DNA of 64,000 nucleotides from positions 1 to 64,000 of the forward strand of contig JASBNA010000037.1 of NCBI GenBank assembly GCA_038087015.1, read 5' to 3'. Each line of letters begins with the position of its first letter. Positions within the stretch are counted from its first letter, which is position 1. The notes under the pieces were generated by a model. The model worked only from the letters and a program-made list of their open reading frames with translations. It ran no database searches and was not told the DNA's origin. The translations under genes were made by a program, and so were the position numbers. Shown piece by piece: positions 10,115 to 20,910 of the stretch. This DNA comes from Cerrena zonata. Lineage: Eukaryota; Basidiomycota; Agaricomycetes; Polyporales; Cerrenaceae.

Positions 10115-13100
10115 TCAACGACGGCCCCGACCCTTTGGTCCAGCGCGGCCCCTACCCTGACCTCGGCTACGCTCTGTTGCTTTTATATTAATAAATACAT
10201 ACCGTTGACATATACACACACTTACTGCGAGCCATAGGGACGTCGGACTCACTGCTCTCGTGATATCTGACGTTCTTGCTAGTAGCCCTGGCCACACGCC
10301 CATTGCTCCGAGCTAAAACATTGTTTGTTAGTGGTAAATGACATAAATGTTAAGCCACTACTTACTGCTTGACGTTGATAAGGGAGCACGAGGTGCTGGT
10401 GGCGGAGACGGGGATTGCATATTGACGTCCTCTGAAGAAGGGGAGGAAGAAAGAGGTTCAGAAGGGGAAGGGGCAGGTTCATCCTCACGCTCAGAACGAG
10501 ACGCTGCTTGTCCAGGTTGTTCAGCCTGAGGCACACCCCCATCCTGATCCTCCTCTCGCTGAGACTGCTCCTGTTGATGCTGAGGGGACGCTTGTCCAGC
10601 CTGCACCTCCGATCCAGTGTGAGTCGCCGCTGGGGGCTGGTCCTCTTCTTCATCCTCCTCATCCTCCTCGTCCTCCTCAGTCTCGCGCGCTTTCTCTTTG
10701 CCCTTCCCTTTGGCAGACAGAGAGGGAACCGGTGCTTGCTCTGTAGTCGATGCTTCAGCCAGAGTGGAGGCTTGAGCTGTAGCCGATCCCTCTGGTTTGT
10801 TGACGACAGTGGTCTTCTTCCTGGGGCGGGGGACCGGTGCTTTCGTCATGGCCGACGATCCTTCTCCTTTGTCAACGCTGGACACTACTGAAGAGCCCTT
10901 CTTCGTCCTCGTCGCCTTCTTTGGCTGGCTCTTACCCTTGCCTTTCTTCTTCACCGTAGAAGTATCCTCGACGTCGTCTTCCGAATCGTCGTCTTCGTTC
11001 CCGAGCGGTTCTTGATCCTCGCCGCCCAGCAATGCCAGGAGCTTGGGACTCGCTTTTTGGAATGCCTCCAACATCCGGCCTTTGCCAAATGAGTTATCGC
11101 TGAGGAAGACATCCGCCGTACCAAGAGCGACGAGCTGGTACACGATCACCTCTTTCTTCTGCGGCAATCGCCACAGACGACCGATCATCTGTCCCAGTTC
11201 CTGCCACGACCAGGGAACATCCTAAAGATATGGACACTTTAGCTCCGCATCCATGTAGACAGGGGAATATACTTACGATACAAAGCAAGATATTTGCCCA
11301 AGCCAAGTTGAGCCCCGTTGTTCCTACCGACGAGATGATGAGCACACGTGGACCGTTTTCGTCACTCGCTTTAAATTGCTCGATCAGAGCAGTCCGCTTT
11401 GCGAGAGAGAGAGACCCATGGATAGAAACATGCTTGATACCATGCACGTTGAGGACCTGACCGATATCAGCAAGGAGCTAGTAATTTGAGAGCAAACTTA
11501 CTTGAGATATTATCCGCGTGTTGACCACCATCATCGAGAAGACGACGATTTTGTCTCGAGGGAGACCGTCAGGGTTGTCAAGCAGAGTAGCATCCCCATC
11601 GACGAGCACACCATCGACGGTCTTCATTGGGGAACGTTTGTCCATGGTGAGGTGCCACTGCACCACTTTAGCCATGACATCGAGCTTGGTCGACGAGTTG
11701 CTCTGCCAGTCCTCGAGCGTGTCAAATCGAAGCTGGTTTTCGCGAGTGGTGAAGAAATCTGGATGGACAACAGCTCGCCTGATACCAAGGTAGAAGGCCT
11801 ACAAAATAATTAGCATACACCCCACTGCGATTGATTATGTGCGTCCTGGACGCACACCGGGCACACGGCCATATTGACCAAGGCAACGTGACCGTGTCAG
11901 GAGGGTGTGCGTCCAGGACGCACACCGGGCACACGGTCATATTGACCAAGGCATAGTAGCCATGTCAGGAAGGCATGCGTCCTGGACGCACACCACACCC
12001 CCACCTACGCGCGCCTTCCACGAGTAGGTGGGTGCCCAGCGTGCGTCCAGGACGCATGCCTTTGATCGCATCGCCCAATAGACATTTCACTTACCTCCCC
12101 ATCTGCTCGTGCAGTGTGCAGATCACCTAGCCCAGCAAGTCGAGCCTCAACCTCCTCCTTCTCCCGACCTGAGAGCTCAAGCTCCAGGATTACAAGCTGG
12201 TATTGCTTCAAGTCCATGAGTGGCTTCCCGTCGCAGTTTCGTGACTCCTCGCTCCGTCGCACGATGTATCCCTGGAACAACCTCCGCATCTTCCTCATCC
12301 ACTTCAGATTCACCTCGTCGACATTTCCAACCGCATTGCCATCAGCTTCTCCATGCACAAAGGCCTCGATGTTCACCTCCCGCACTCGTCGATCGGCACG
12401 TAATGCACGACTCGATTCCTTGTTCATCTCCACATACTCATCTTGCTCGTCAAACCCATCGATACCCAACATTCGGCCAATGTGCCACAGATCCTAAATA
12501 TCCCCTATCAGTCAATCCATACTCTCGCTACAACATCACTTTGACTTACCCGGATTTTCGACATCACTGGTGTCGCTGTCATTCCAATCACTCCCCGACT
12601 CTGGATCTGCAGACCCCAAACAGACCAGAAAGTACGACTCATGTTCCGCGCACAGTGCATCTCGTCAACAACCGCCAGCAGCCAATCCTTCTGGTAGATA
12701 GTGTCCATCAACATACCAGTCCTAGTCGGGGGAATATGGGGGCTTAATGTGTTGTAAACCAAGGCATTGGAGCCATCGCTGGTGATAGCCTGCATTATTC
12801 TGTCAGTCCACCACCCATAATCTCACAGTCGGTCCCAACACTCACCGGTGCAGTAGCAAGGAGAATTCGGTGACATTCGTTCAGAACGGACCGATCCCAT
12901 GTATGCTCCCAGTACCCACTCCTGCTCACTACCGTGCCCTCATAGAGCATGATATCGAACACTCCCCGAGTAAGATACCGATGCAGCTCGGTCTCAACCT
13001 GCTGACGCAGGGACGGTGGCACCACAATCATCGATGGCAGCTCCGGGATATTATCCCCCTCTTGGAACAATCGCTCTGCTATGAAAAGTACCTATGTCAG

Positions 13101-14651
13101 TAGGTTCTCAATACAAAGTCATTTTAACTTACCAAATGCCCCAGGGAATACCCCCTTCTCCTTCTTCACCGTCCGATAATACGCAAGGATCGCAATCACC
13201 CCGACGACTTGTAACGTCTTACCCAACCCCACCCCATCCATTAGAAGCACCGGTTTCCCATCGAACAGACAGTCCAACATCTTACACATACCCACCAATT
13301 GATGCCAGTGAGGACGCAATAGAATTCGGTTAGGGTTCCCTTCATCCGCCTCCACAAGTGCAGGATGGGCCCATGCATCCCGGCTATCCGCCAAGTCAAT
13401 GTACTTGTTGAAGAACGGGAGAGGCTTCTCCTCATCCAGGCCCAAGTAACGATAGAGCTCCGACACCTGCAACTTCTCCCATGCCTCGACGCCGCTTTCC
13501 CATTCATTCAGGCTCACCGATGCCAGGTCAAGTGCAGGCAACTCGAACTCGTCGTTCGCCAGCGAGTGAATCTGCTCGCAGACCTCATCCGAGATTGAAT
13601 CATGTTGAGCCTGGGTGCTCAACCACACCAAAGACGCTCGCAAAGCACTACTCAGTTCTAAGCATATGTTACATTAGGTGTGTTCTCTCATTCTGACAAC
13701 ACTACTCACTAATGTCCTCCTCGGCCGTCCCGTCCTCCTTCATTGCCAACGCCTTCCGAATGTTGTCCAATTTCGTGCGGTGCTCCTCGATCGCCTCAAT
13801 GCTGGGTTTGTCGCCAAAGTCCTGATAGTACCTCATCAACATTTTAGACTTCTTGAGGTACGCCCTGAATGTCGCTGGGTTACGACCCTCCCCTTCAAAC
13901 TCTGTATACCATGTCATTAGTAGCCTAATTAATGTATTTAACACATTACTTACTTTTAAGCAATGCCGCTGTCTCTACCTCCAGCTTTTCCATGGCAGCC
14001 CGGTCCCGCTTGACCTTCATCGTAATTCCACGCCAGATCTGATAGAACCAATTATTCATAAGCTCCAGGACCTGGATTATCGGTTTGTTGCGAGAATTCT
14101 TCTTCATACCCTCAGCCCCGAAGAGCTCAAAGGCGATGTGCTCTTTGACCGCCATCAAATCGGCCATTTCGATCGGAGGCAGCTACATACAAGCTATCAG
14201 CGCCTCACCTGTACATTGACCTTGTTTCGACACTTACTTGTCGATCTCCATGCTCAGACAAGAGGGCTGTCCGGCCCTTCCCCATCGCCGTCAAAGTTGT
14301 CCGGATCAAATGAGGCAGTCCCCACGTCTCGTCCCACGCCTTGACCAATGACCTTTGAAGGAGGTCCCTCGCCTCGTGATAGTCGTCCCCCTTCGTGCGC
14401 GCAAACGTGAGACGTTGGCTCACCGGCTTTTTGCAGAACTCGTCCACATACGCCTTGGCATCGCGAATCTGATTCTGAGTCCAGCCAAAAATGTGAGTCG
14501 CGCCTTCAGCCGGTTCTACCCAAGGTGCCGTTAGGGACTTCACACGGCTCTGCCACGTAGGCCAGCACCAAGGCGCATCCTCAACGCCCACGATGCGGCG
14601 CATATCTGCGGTGAACATCAGAAAAGCGACGGCGATAGGAGGAGAAGGCAT
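10115..14651 (-). CDS. SNF2-family ATPase/helicase, paralog 2 (apparently intact)
   Basis: About twelve exons, start ATG at 14651 (MPSPPIAVAF). In order: a family-specific N-terminus (WCWPTWQ, FGWTQNQ); SNF2 ATPase core with DGVGLGKT (Walker A, near 13230), LPSMIVVPPSLRQQVE, DEMHCARN (motif II, about 12670) and GMTATP (motif III); helicase C domain with VLIISSVGTTGLNL (motif V, about 11320) and QMIGRLWRLPQK (motif VI, about 11190). A long acidic, Lys- and Ser-rich tail follows. Two small last exons (about 10313-10230 and 10186-10115) add an Arg/Gly-rich end (GRGRAGPKGRGRR). SNF2 proteins are ATP-driven DNA translocases acting on chromatin or DNA, here presumably nuclear. I do not recognise a named subfamily; the N-terminus is shared only with paralog 1 in this window. 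The intron at about 11810-12085 is filled with hairpin palindromes. Confidence 0.8.
11836..12060. repeat. Hairpin-palindrome array in an intron of SNF2 paralog 2
   Basis: Four palindromes at about 11839-11857, 11905-11925, 11976-11992 and 12041-12057. The first two head a 67 bp direct repeat containing ACACCGGGCACACGG and CATATTGACCAAGGCA. The third and fourth face each other across an inverted CCACCTAC/GTAGGTGG. All lie between exons ending in ARADGE (near 12088) and starting near 11803. Confidence 0.85.
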
Positions 14652-15180
14652 TTTGTTGTTGTTGTTGTTGATGTTGTTGTTGCTGCTGTTGCTGTTGTTA
14701 AGTGATGAGAGTTGAGAGAAGGAGAGATCTGCCCTTCCCCGCATTGTCTCTGCTTTATGAGCGAATTTCTTCCCGCTCCGATCACTCGCTTATAATCTTA
14801 GAGGCGGGCCTGACATCAATCATAACCAATTAGAACCCTAATAGACCCACCTAGCCATCGCTTGAACTTCGTGCCATCAGCTAATCCCGTACTAAGCAGT
14901 CTTAGCCATCTTCACAGTGATCCGCATGTCAAATGCCGTAGAAGTCTCTTAGACATGCGTCCTGGACGCACACCGGCGCACGCCCCTCATGATAGTGAGC
15001 GTCTCTACTTCCAAACTAAGCCATATTTCAGTCCATCACTTCTAGTCAACATGTATCACCACCCGTGCGTCCAGGACGCATCCCCCCCCCCATAGTCACC
15101 CTAAGCTAGCCCTAACCCTAAGATATCGAGTAAGTGTGCAGGTGTGCGTCTAAGACGCACGCCCGCTACCAATGTGCACG

Positions 15181-15367
15181 TTGCATCACAACCGAACCAT
15201 TTTGCCGCAGGTGTGAGCATTCGAGGGAGCTTGTGACCTGGCCATACATCTTCTCCCCAAACTTTGCACGTTCGTGCAATGTTTGGGACTGGGAGAAGAT
15301 GTATGGTCAGGTCACAAGCTCCCTCGAATGCTCACACCTGCGGCAAAATGGTTCGGTTGTGATGCAA
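15181..15367. repeat. 187 bp palindrome
   Basis: The left arm starting TTGCATCACAACCGAACC is the reverse complement of the right arm ending GGTTCGGTTGTGATGCAA. The centre is GCACGTTCGTGC (15266-15277), and only a 5 bp insertion in the right arm and a few mismatches disturb it. It is bracketed by two of the short hairpin palindromes (15142-15160 and 15389-15404). Confidence 0.9.
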
Positions 15368-15930
15368 TGTAAGCACATGCTGCCGGCATGCGTCTTGGAC
15401 GCACACCTGCACACTTCCCTACAACACGATCTGTTCCTCTCTGTAAGCCTATGCTGCAAGTGTGCGTCTAGGACGCATACTTGCGCACTTCCGTACAACG
15501 CTCTCTTTTCCCGAAGAGGTATCTTTTTCACGTGCCATTTTCACATGCCATATACTGTTTAACATACCTCTGTACACGCACATTTCGGTGTCTACACACA
15601 TTGTCTACAGCACACTTTGCACCTGCACCTCTTCCGCCCTTCGTACCACTTATTTCCCCCTTCACAATGTTCGTCCAAGACGCATACTATTCTTACACAC
15701 TGTCCGTCAAAGCACACTATTTTTCACACCCTTTGAACCACCTACTTTCTACCACCCCGCCTTGCCCCTTCCACGCCCTGCCCTACCCACTAGGCGCCCA
15801 ACCCTAGGGTCTCCCTAGGATCTCCCTGGGAGAGAAAGAACAACACTCATAACCCTAGAAACACCTACTATTCTGCTCAATCTCATTCAATTTCATCTCA
15901 CTGGACTCCGTTGTTGAGTGGTTTCCTGTA

Positions 15931-16385
15931 GTAGGCGTTTCTAATGCCTACTATTCTCCTCAATTCGGCTCAAGAGAACACCATGAGTTGACTAAACGCG
16001 ATCAAACACGTCGATCAAACGCGTCGATCAAATGCGTCGATCAAACGCATCCCGGAACTCGGAGTTGCCACGTATCGTTGCTTGAGGTCCTACCTCGCGT
16101 AATGCTGACATAAGGACGTTGGTTCAAAAAGAGAGGAGCATTGCTTCTCTCTTCCCTACATCCCTCTGTAGTTGATGTTTCTAACGTCCGCTATATTTGT
16201 GGTGTTCTCTGTGTAGCTAGCGTTTCTAACGCTTACTATTCTGCCGTCGTCGATAACTCTCGCATCCAAGGCCGTATCCGTCGTTCTCAAGACCGTTACC
16301 GTCGTTCTCGAGACCGTATCCGTCGTTCTCAAGGCCATCCGCGTTGTTTGCCCTCCCCAATAGTCAGCGTTCCTAATGCTAACTA
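15931..16385. repeat. Second hairpin family with a conserved GTT-YCT-AAY core
   Basis: Four short stem-loops: GTAGGCGTTTCTAATGCCTAC (stem arms 15931-15937 and 15945-15951), GATGTTTCTAACGTC (16174-16188), TAGCGTTTCTAACGCTTA (16218-16235) and CAGCGTTCCTAATGCT (16365-16380). Stem bases change on both sides together, so pairing is kept, while the YCT loop stays. Confidence 0.6.
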
Positions 16386-16444
16386 CTGTTCGTCACCCTC
16401 CATCTTCAACACCTCGTTATTCCTTTCATCAACGTGTCTATCCA

Positions 16445-18071
16445 ATGGGTACATGTCCAGAAACAAAGAGAAAGAGAATGGAACAGCTGCAGCGAGAGGC
16501 TATCTTAGCTAGATTAAGAGCACGACGATTACATCTTGCACCTGGTACGTGTCGTTTATCTATCTTTGTATTTTATGTTCTTCGTGTATTGGTGGGGCGT
16601 GGTGTTTCGGTACGGCCCGTGGTCTCTTGACCACCACTGCATTTATCGCGGCGTTTGTCAGCGGACTTGCAATAGTGGTGGCTCAAGGGGCTCGGCAGCT
16701 ATCGTTACTACTATTCTCTAACTCACATAACGTCGACTCGCCATTTTTTTTTGGAGTATCTCTATAATATCGGATTGCAGCTAATGGTTGGTTTCTTCTT
16801 CTTTTCAGTCCCTATTCCCCACGAAAGGCCTCAATACCTAAGAGACCCTGAAGACATGAGTTTGAATCCAAGAAAATACGGACAAACGAGAGGTATGTTA
16901 AATTAATTTTATTACAATATTCCTACCGATCTTAGTTTATGTTTTTTTAGAGAAAAAGGGGAAGAAGAGAACACGATCGGCAGCGAAACAATTAGAACGC
17001 CAGGAGAAATGGCAAGAGAAACTAGCCAAGAAGGGGCTCACTCTGCAGGATGCTCTCGACTTCAACACAGGTATGTACTCACCTGATATTATTTAATGCT
17101 GGGTAACTAAAGTGATTCTGTTTTTTTTATTTTGGTAGTCATCCATCGCATTCAGCACGACGCCCACTTGTACCTGACGCGGCCAGGCAGGGACCAGGAT
17201 ACAGGGGCAGTTCTGACGGAGTGCCGGTTCCCGAATCTGGGGGTAACTGAGCTTCCATGTGCGCCCGACACAGGACAGTTTCTGGTCCCCATGCCTAGCA
17301 ATGTACATGGGCTGCCTGAGTACATTGTCACCAGGCATGACAATGTCATCAACGCAGACACGCGGAGGATCCTGAAGGCGTCGTTCAAGGATTTTATGGA
17401 TACTAAACCCACCGCTGGAGGAAACCCTACACGCGAAGTCGCCCGCTCAGACACCAAGGTGTTCCCCACCTTCCATGTGGGCGGATGGTCCAAATACAGC
17501 AAAGATATATTCCTTACCGGGGACTCTAAGAATCAAGATGCAGAGTCGACCAAGGCCCTCCACTCTCTCATGGGTATCTTAGGGAAACTGGTCATTCCCA
17601 AGGTAGAAAAAACCTTACGCTCCTTGCTGCCATCTCACTTTAAGACCACAGACAGGTATGTGCTCCTTATTTGTATGTTTCTGATAGGTTAACTAATTTT
17701 ATTCCAGCGTCAGGAAACTGATCCAAGAAAAGTACCCCCAGATTTATGAAGCTGGCGATGGGGTGTTTGACTTCCACGGGCTGGGGAATGCTCTTGCATT
17801 CTGTTCTGGTTACTCAGACGGCATGCATATCGACTTAGGGGACTCGAAGGAAACCGTCGCCGTCATTCTGGCTGCTGGAGAGGCCGTAGTTCATTTTTGT
17901 ATCCCCCAGCTTGATCTTAAAATCCCTCTATACCCTGGACAGTGCCTGACGGTGTCTGCCCGCCTCCTCTCTCACTACGCCTACCTTTTTGAAGGCACAG
18001 GGGAGAGGCTTCTTTTCAATTTCTTCACCGACGAGGGTTCTGTGGCCAAGGCAAAACGCCATGCCTGCTAG
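16445..18071 (+). CDS. 2OG-Fe(II) dioxygenase-like protein
   Basis: Proposed start ATG 16445 (MGTCPETKRKRMEQLQREA); an in-frame ATG near 16376 is also possible. Exons run 16445 to about 16544, 16808-16890, 16950-17070, 17139-17655 and 17708-18071, joined in frame by GT-AG introns. The first three exons encode a basic, Lys/Arg-rich N-terminus (KRKR, KKGKKRTRSAAKQLERQEKW), possibly nuclear or nucleic-acid binding. The last exon has GMHID (the HxD metal motif), then PGQCL, and SHYAYLFEGTGERLLFNFF. In that block the His and the Arg eleven residues later fit the distal metal ligand and the 2-oxoglutarate-binding Arg of the double-stranded beta-helix dioxygenases. Possible relatives are the fungal TET/JBP-type DNA oxygenases, which are expanded in basidiomycetes and linked to transposons. 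I cannot prove that subfamily by eye. Confidence 0.6.
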
Positions 18072-18130
18072 TTAGTTTTCTTTTTTTTTATCTCTTTATA
18101 TATTTCTTGTATGGCTCCAGTAGTTTACGC

Positions 18131-18142
18131 TTCAATAAAATT
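18131..18142 (+). terminator. Polyadenylation signal of the dioxygenase-like gene
   Basis: AATAAA at 18134-18139, about 65 nt after the stop codon at 18071. Confidence 0.5.
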
Positions 18143-18239
18143 AATGTGAGTTTCACTGAAAAAAAAGAGGGCGGGGATCTAAGTACCGGAGTACTGATGA
18201 TCCCTGATCAATATGGTGCCTTTGAGTGATTGAACCCGG

Positions 18240-18316
18240 CTGGTATTCGAACCTCGCGCCCCAAGACTGACCTCCATACACATGAAGTGCTCAACCCATT
18301 AGACCACGTACACTTG
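18240..18316 (-). repeat. tRNA-like element (degenerate tRNA or tRNA-derived SINE head)
   Basis: On the minus strand the bases read TGGTCTAATGGGTTGAGCAC (A-box-like), then, after about 53 nt, GGTTCGAATACC (a good B box). The flanks do not form a tRNA acceptor stem. A second element with the same layout lies at 21317-21395, so a SINE family is likelier than a tRNA gene. Confidence 0.5.
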
Positions 18317-18515
18317 CCTCACCTTGTGCGCCTTAAGACGATATCCGGTTAGCTCCGCTGATCCCCGTCTTAGCAACGTGGGGCCACTCTAGGCCATATT
18401 CCTTAGTCCATAAGTGCTAGTACGCCGTCCCGGTCTTCCTCCCTCTTTCTCTCTCTCTCTCTCTCTCTTCTCTCTCTTGTGGATATCCTCTTTTTCTACT
18501 GACAACTCTGACAAG

Positions 18516-20910
18516 ATGGCCAGCAATGACGCGTCTGGTTCCCAGGTAAGTCACGCAATTTCCTTCCAACACGTGTTTATTCTGATGGATCCCAACATCG
18601 ATTGGAAGTCCGCAGCGCCTGAGGGTGCTTCCAATGTGAGTTACACATTTAGACTTTAAGCTTCAAGTTTCCCATATTGACATCTTTCACATAGCTTACC
18701 TCCCCTCTAGTCAAGACTGGTGTACGTGTCTCTCTTTGCTGACTGGTGACAACTGGCGTGTCTCACGCCTGTTGCTGCCATGTCAAGCTTCTAGGGATCC
18801 TTGCTGATCCCTTGACTTAGCCTCCTCGTAGTTTCAAAGGTACCGGTCCTCCCAAGGTCACTGGTCCTCCCAAGGTCACTGGTCCTCCCAAGGGTACTGG
18901 CCCTCCCAAGAGGACTCCTTCTGGCCCTGCTGTAAGTATAACTCGTATCTTCTCCTTGCTAACTACGTACCTATATTTATCTTGTAGACTAATGTATCCG
19001 ACAATCTTGCCAAAGTTATTTCTCAAGTTCACGATGGCGTTCGCGTACTTAGGGTCAGTTTTTGATCTATATTGAATGTTTTATGTATTTATTATCTACT
19101 TAGACTGCTGAAAAGAGAAAGGCGGGCGATCCCAGCCAAGGACGTGAACAGGAGAAGAGGCAGCGTGTTGAGCCATCTTCACGCGAGATCAGACGTCCTC
19201 AATGCCCTCCTGTGGTTCTATTAACTTCATGTCACAGACACTCTGCTCACCCTGCTCCTCCTTCATCGCCTAGTGCACGTCCGGCACCTCCGACTACCAC
19301 AAACCCAACACCAGACGCAGCTCCTTCTGGTTCAGGACGTGCCCAGGAGCCCACTGACTTTCAACGCGGGCTTGCAGCATACAAAGGAAGTGTCTCAAGT
19401 GCTATTAAGCATGATCGCCTACCTCAGGAGCTGCAAGATAAGATTGCGGATGTCGTGTCCAGTAGATCACTCAACTTCAAGAAGCCTCGCATTAATGTAT
19501 GTAACTTAGTTATTTAACATATTTCTTAATATACTGAAATATATGATATATGATTTCTAGGATGTAAAAAAGCTAGAAGAAAGGGCTCAGTTTCACAAGG
19601 ACACACTCAAAGGGCTCCAGGAAGGGAAGTCGGGTAAAGAGCTTCATCTGGCACCCAAGAAAAACAGGAATCGGGAGCCCAAGAAGCTGCTTGCTGCCAA
19701 ACAAGCCATTGATCAAGGCAAGAATATGATCACGTATGCGAAGGCTCCTGAGGAGGCGGGGGAGGGGTGGCGGGTTCCATGTGGCGCCAGCATCTCTAGC
19801 TGTGTTCGAGGTATGTCAATTTGCTCATCGACATCTCCTAGCATTATATTAATATTTATTTAGGCGGGTATGTAAAGGCGGGTGAGCTGGTATTGGTGAG
19901 GGAGAAGTCTGGCAATGCATTGCCTGGGGTATGTGCTATCTGGCCCTATCATTACACCCTTCTAATGTATCCCTGTCACTGTAGAGTAGCACTCAGCATC
20001 GCCAGTGGTCGGGAGGTCAAATCCTGACTCACTGGGATTGTACTACAATGAACCAGCGAGTTCGTATGCGCAAGGGTAATCGCCGTGCCTTTGACAGCAC
20101 CACAGTCGCTCTGGCCAAGGACACTCAGCATCTGAAGGGTGCCCTCCTCAATGACATCAAGTCTGCCAAGTTTACTGAGACCACACGCCTTCACGTCATC
20201 AAGAAAGGCAGTGTGGAATTGAAGAATATGATTGCTGAACATGCGATGCTCAAGAACCAGAGGAAGGAGCGCAGGCAGGCGGTCAAGAGAAAGGCGCGTG
20301 AAGAAAGAACTCGGTCAAGCAAGGCTCGGTTGGAAGGCAAGTCAATTACCTGAATATTCAATATAGCATTTACAAGACGTGTTTTATCTATTACAGCATG
20401 GCGAACAGAGAAGAGGAGGGAACTCCGCAAGAAAAAAATTGAGGACCGCAACGATGAGGATGAAGAAGACGACTCGATCTCCTCTGAGGAGGATCTTGTT
20501 CCCACTCAGCGCGAGCACAGGAAAGAGGCAGAAAAAGAGGACGATCTGGATGAATGCATTAAAATACTCACCAGTAATTCTCTTAAGGAACATGAAGATA
20601 CCATGGATGTCGACAAGGAGCGCGAGTTGCCTGATGATCATATGGAGATCAACAAGGGAGTGGCATCTCCAAATCCAGCTGGTACAAATAACATGGAGGT
20701 CCAGCCTCAGGCCTCTTCATTGGGTATGCAGGCAACTGCACCAGGTATGTATTCATAGTCTAACTTGCTTTATTTTTCTCAGTCTGACTTGTATTTTATT
20801 TAGCTGCTTCTGTAAATTCGGGTACCAATCAAAGTTCTCTTGCCGCCTTTGTCCAGCAGACTTTGGACAATATGAATGTGGAGTCTGAACAGGCAGCTGC
20901 CACAAACTAA
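18516..20910 (+). CDS. Charged, coiled-coil protein with a TGPPK repeat; function unknown
   Basis: Start ATG 18516 (MASNDASGSQ), after a TCTC tract (18447-18478); stop TAA at 20908-20910. The first few small exons (18516-18720) are uncertain. An exon beginning at about 18833 has four or five tandem TGPPK(V/G/R) units, then EKRKAGDPSQGREQEKRQR, a Pro/Ser stretch, and two helical domains (TDFQRGLAAYKGSVSSAI...; LEERAQFHKDTLKGLQ). A folded block (GWRVPCGASISSCVRGGYVKAGELVLVREK, about 19765-19930) precedes a basic region (KNQRKERRQAVKRKAREERTR) and a Glu/Asp-rich C-terminus. The mix of basic and acidic segments suggests a nuclear protein. It lies 445 bp downstream of the dioxygenase-like gene on the same strand, and a tRNA-like repeat lies on each side of it. 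I do not recognise the family. Confidence 0.6.

Larger units (their letters stand above)
14652..16444. repeat. Repeat-rich spacer between the SNF2 gene and the dioxygenase-like gene
   Basis: Contains a CAG/CAA-type stretch at 14652-14700, six short hairpin palindromes (14956, 15065, 15142, 15389, 15460, 15671), a 187 bp palindrome (15181-15367), a tandem GTCGATCAAACGC repeat (about 15997-16050, four units), a tandem CCGTATCCGTCGTTCTC repeat (about 16272-16340, three units) and four hairpins of a second type (15931, 16174, 16218, 16361). Reading frames here contain translated hairpins and are not supported as genes. Promoters of both flanking, divergently transcribed genes must lie here. Confidence 0.7.

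Noticed and set aside
26..15684. CRISPR array
   Set aside because: Repeats are palindromic, vary at the centre, have irregular spacing from under 70 bp to several kb, and the genome is eukaryotic.
15134..15818. Several overlapping plus-strand frames
   Set aside because: They read through hairpins and the 15181-15367 palindrome and have no homolog in the window.
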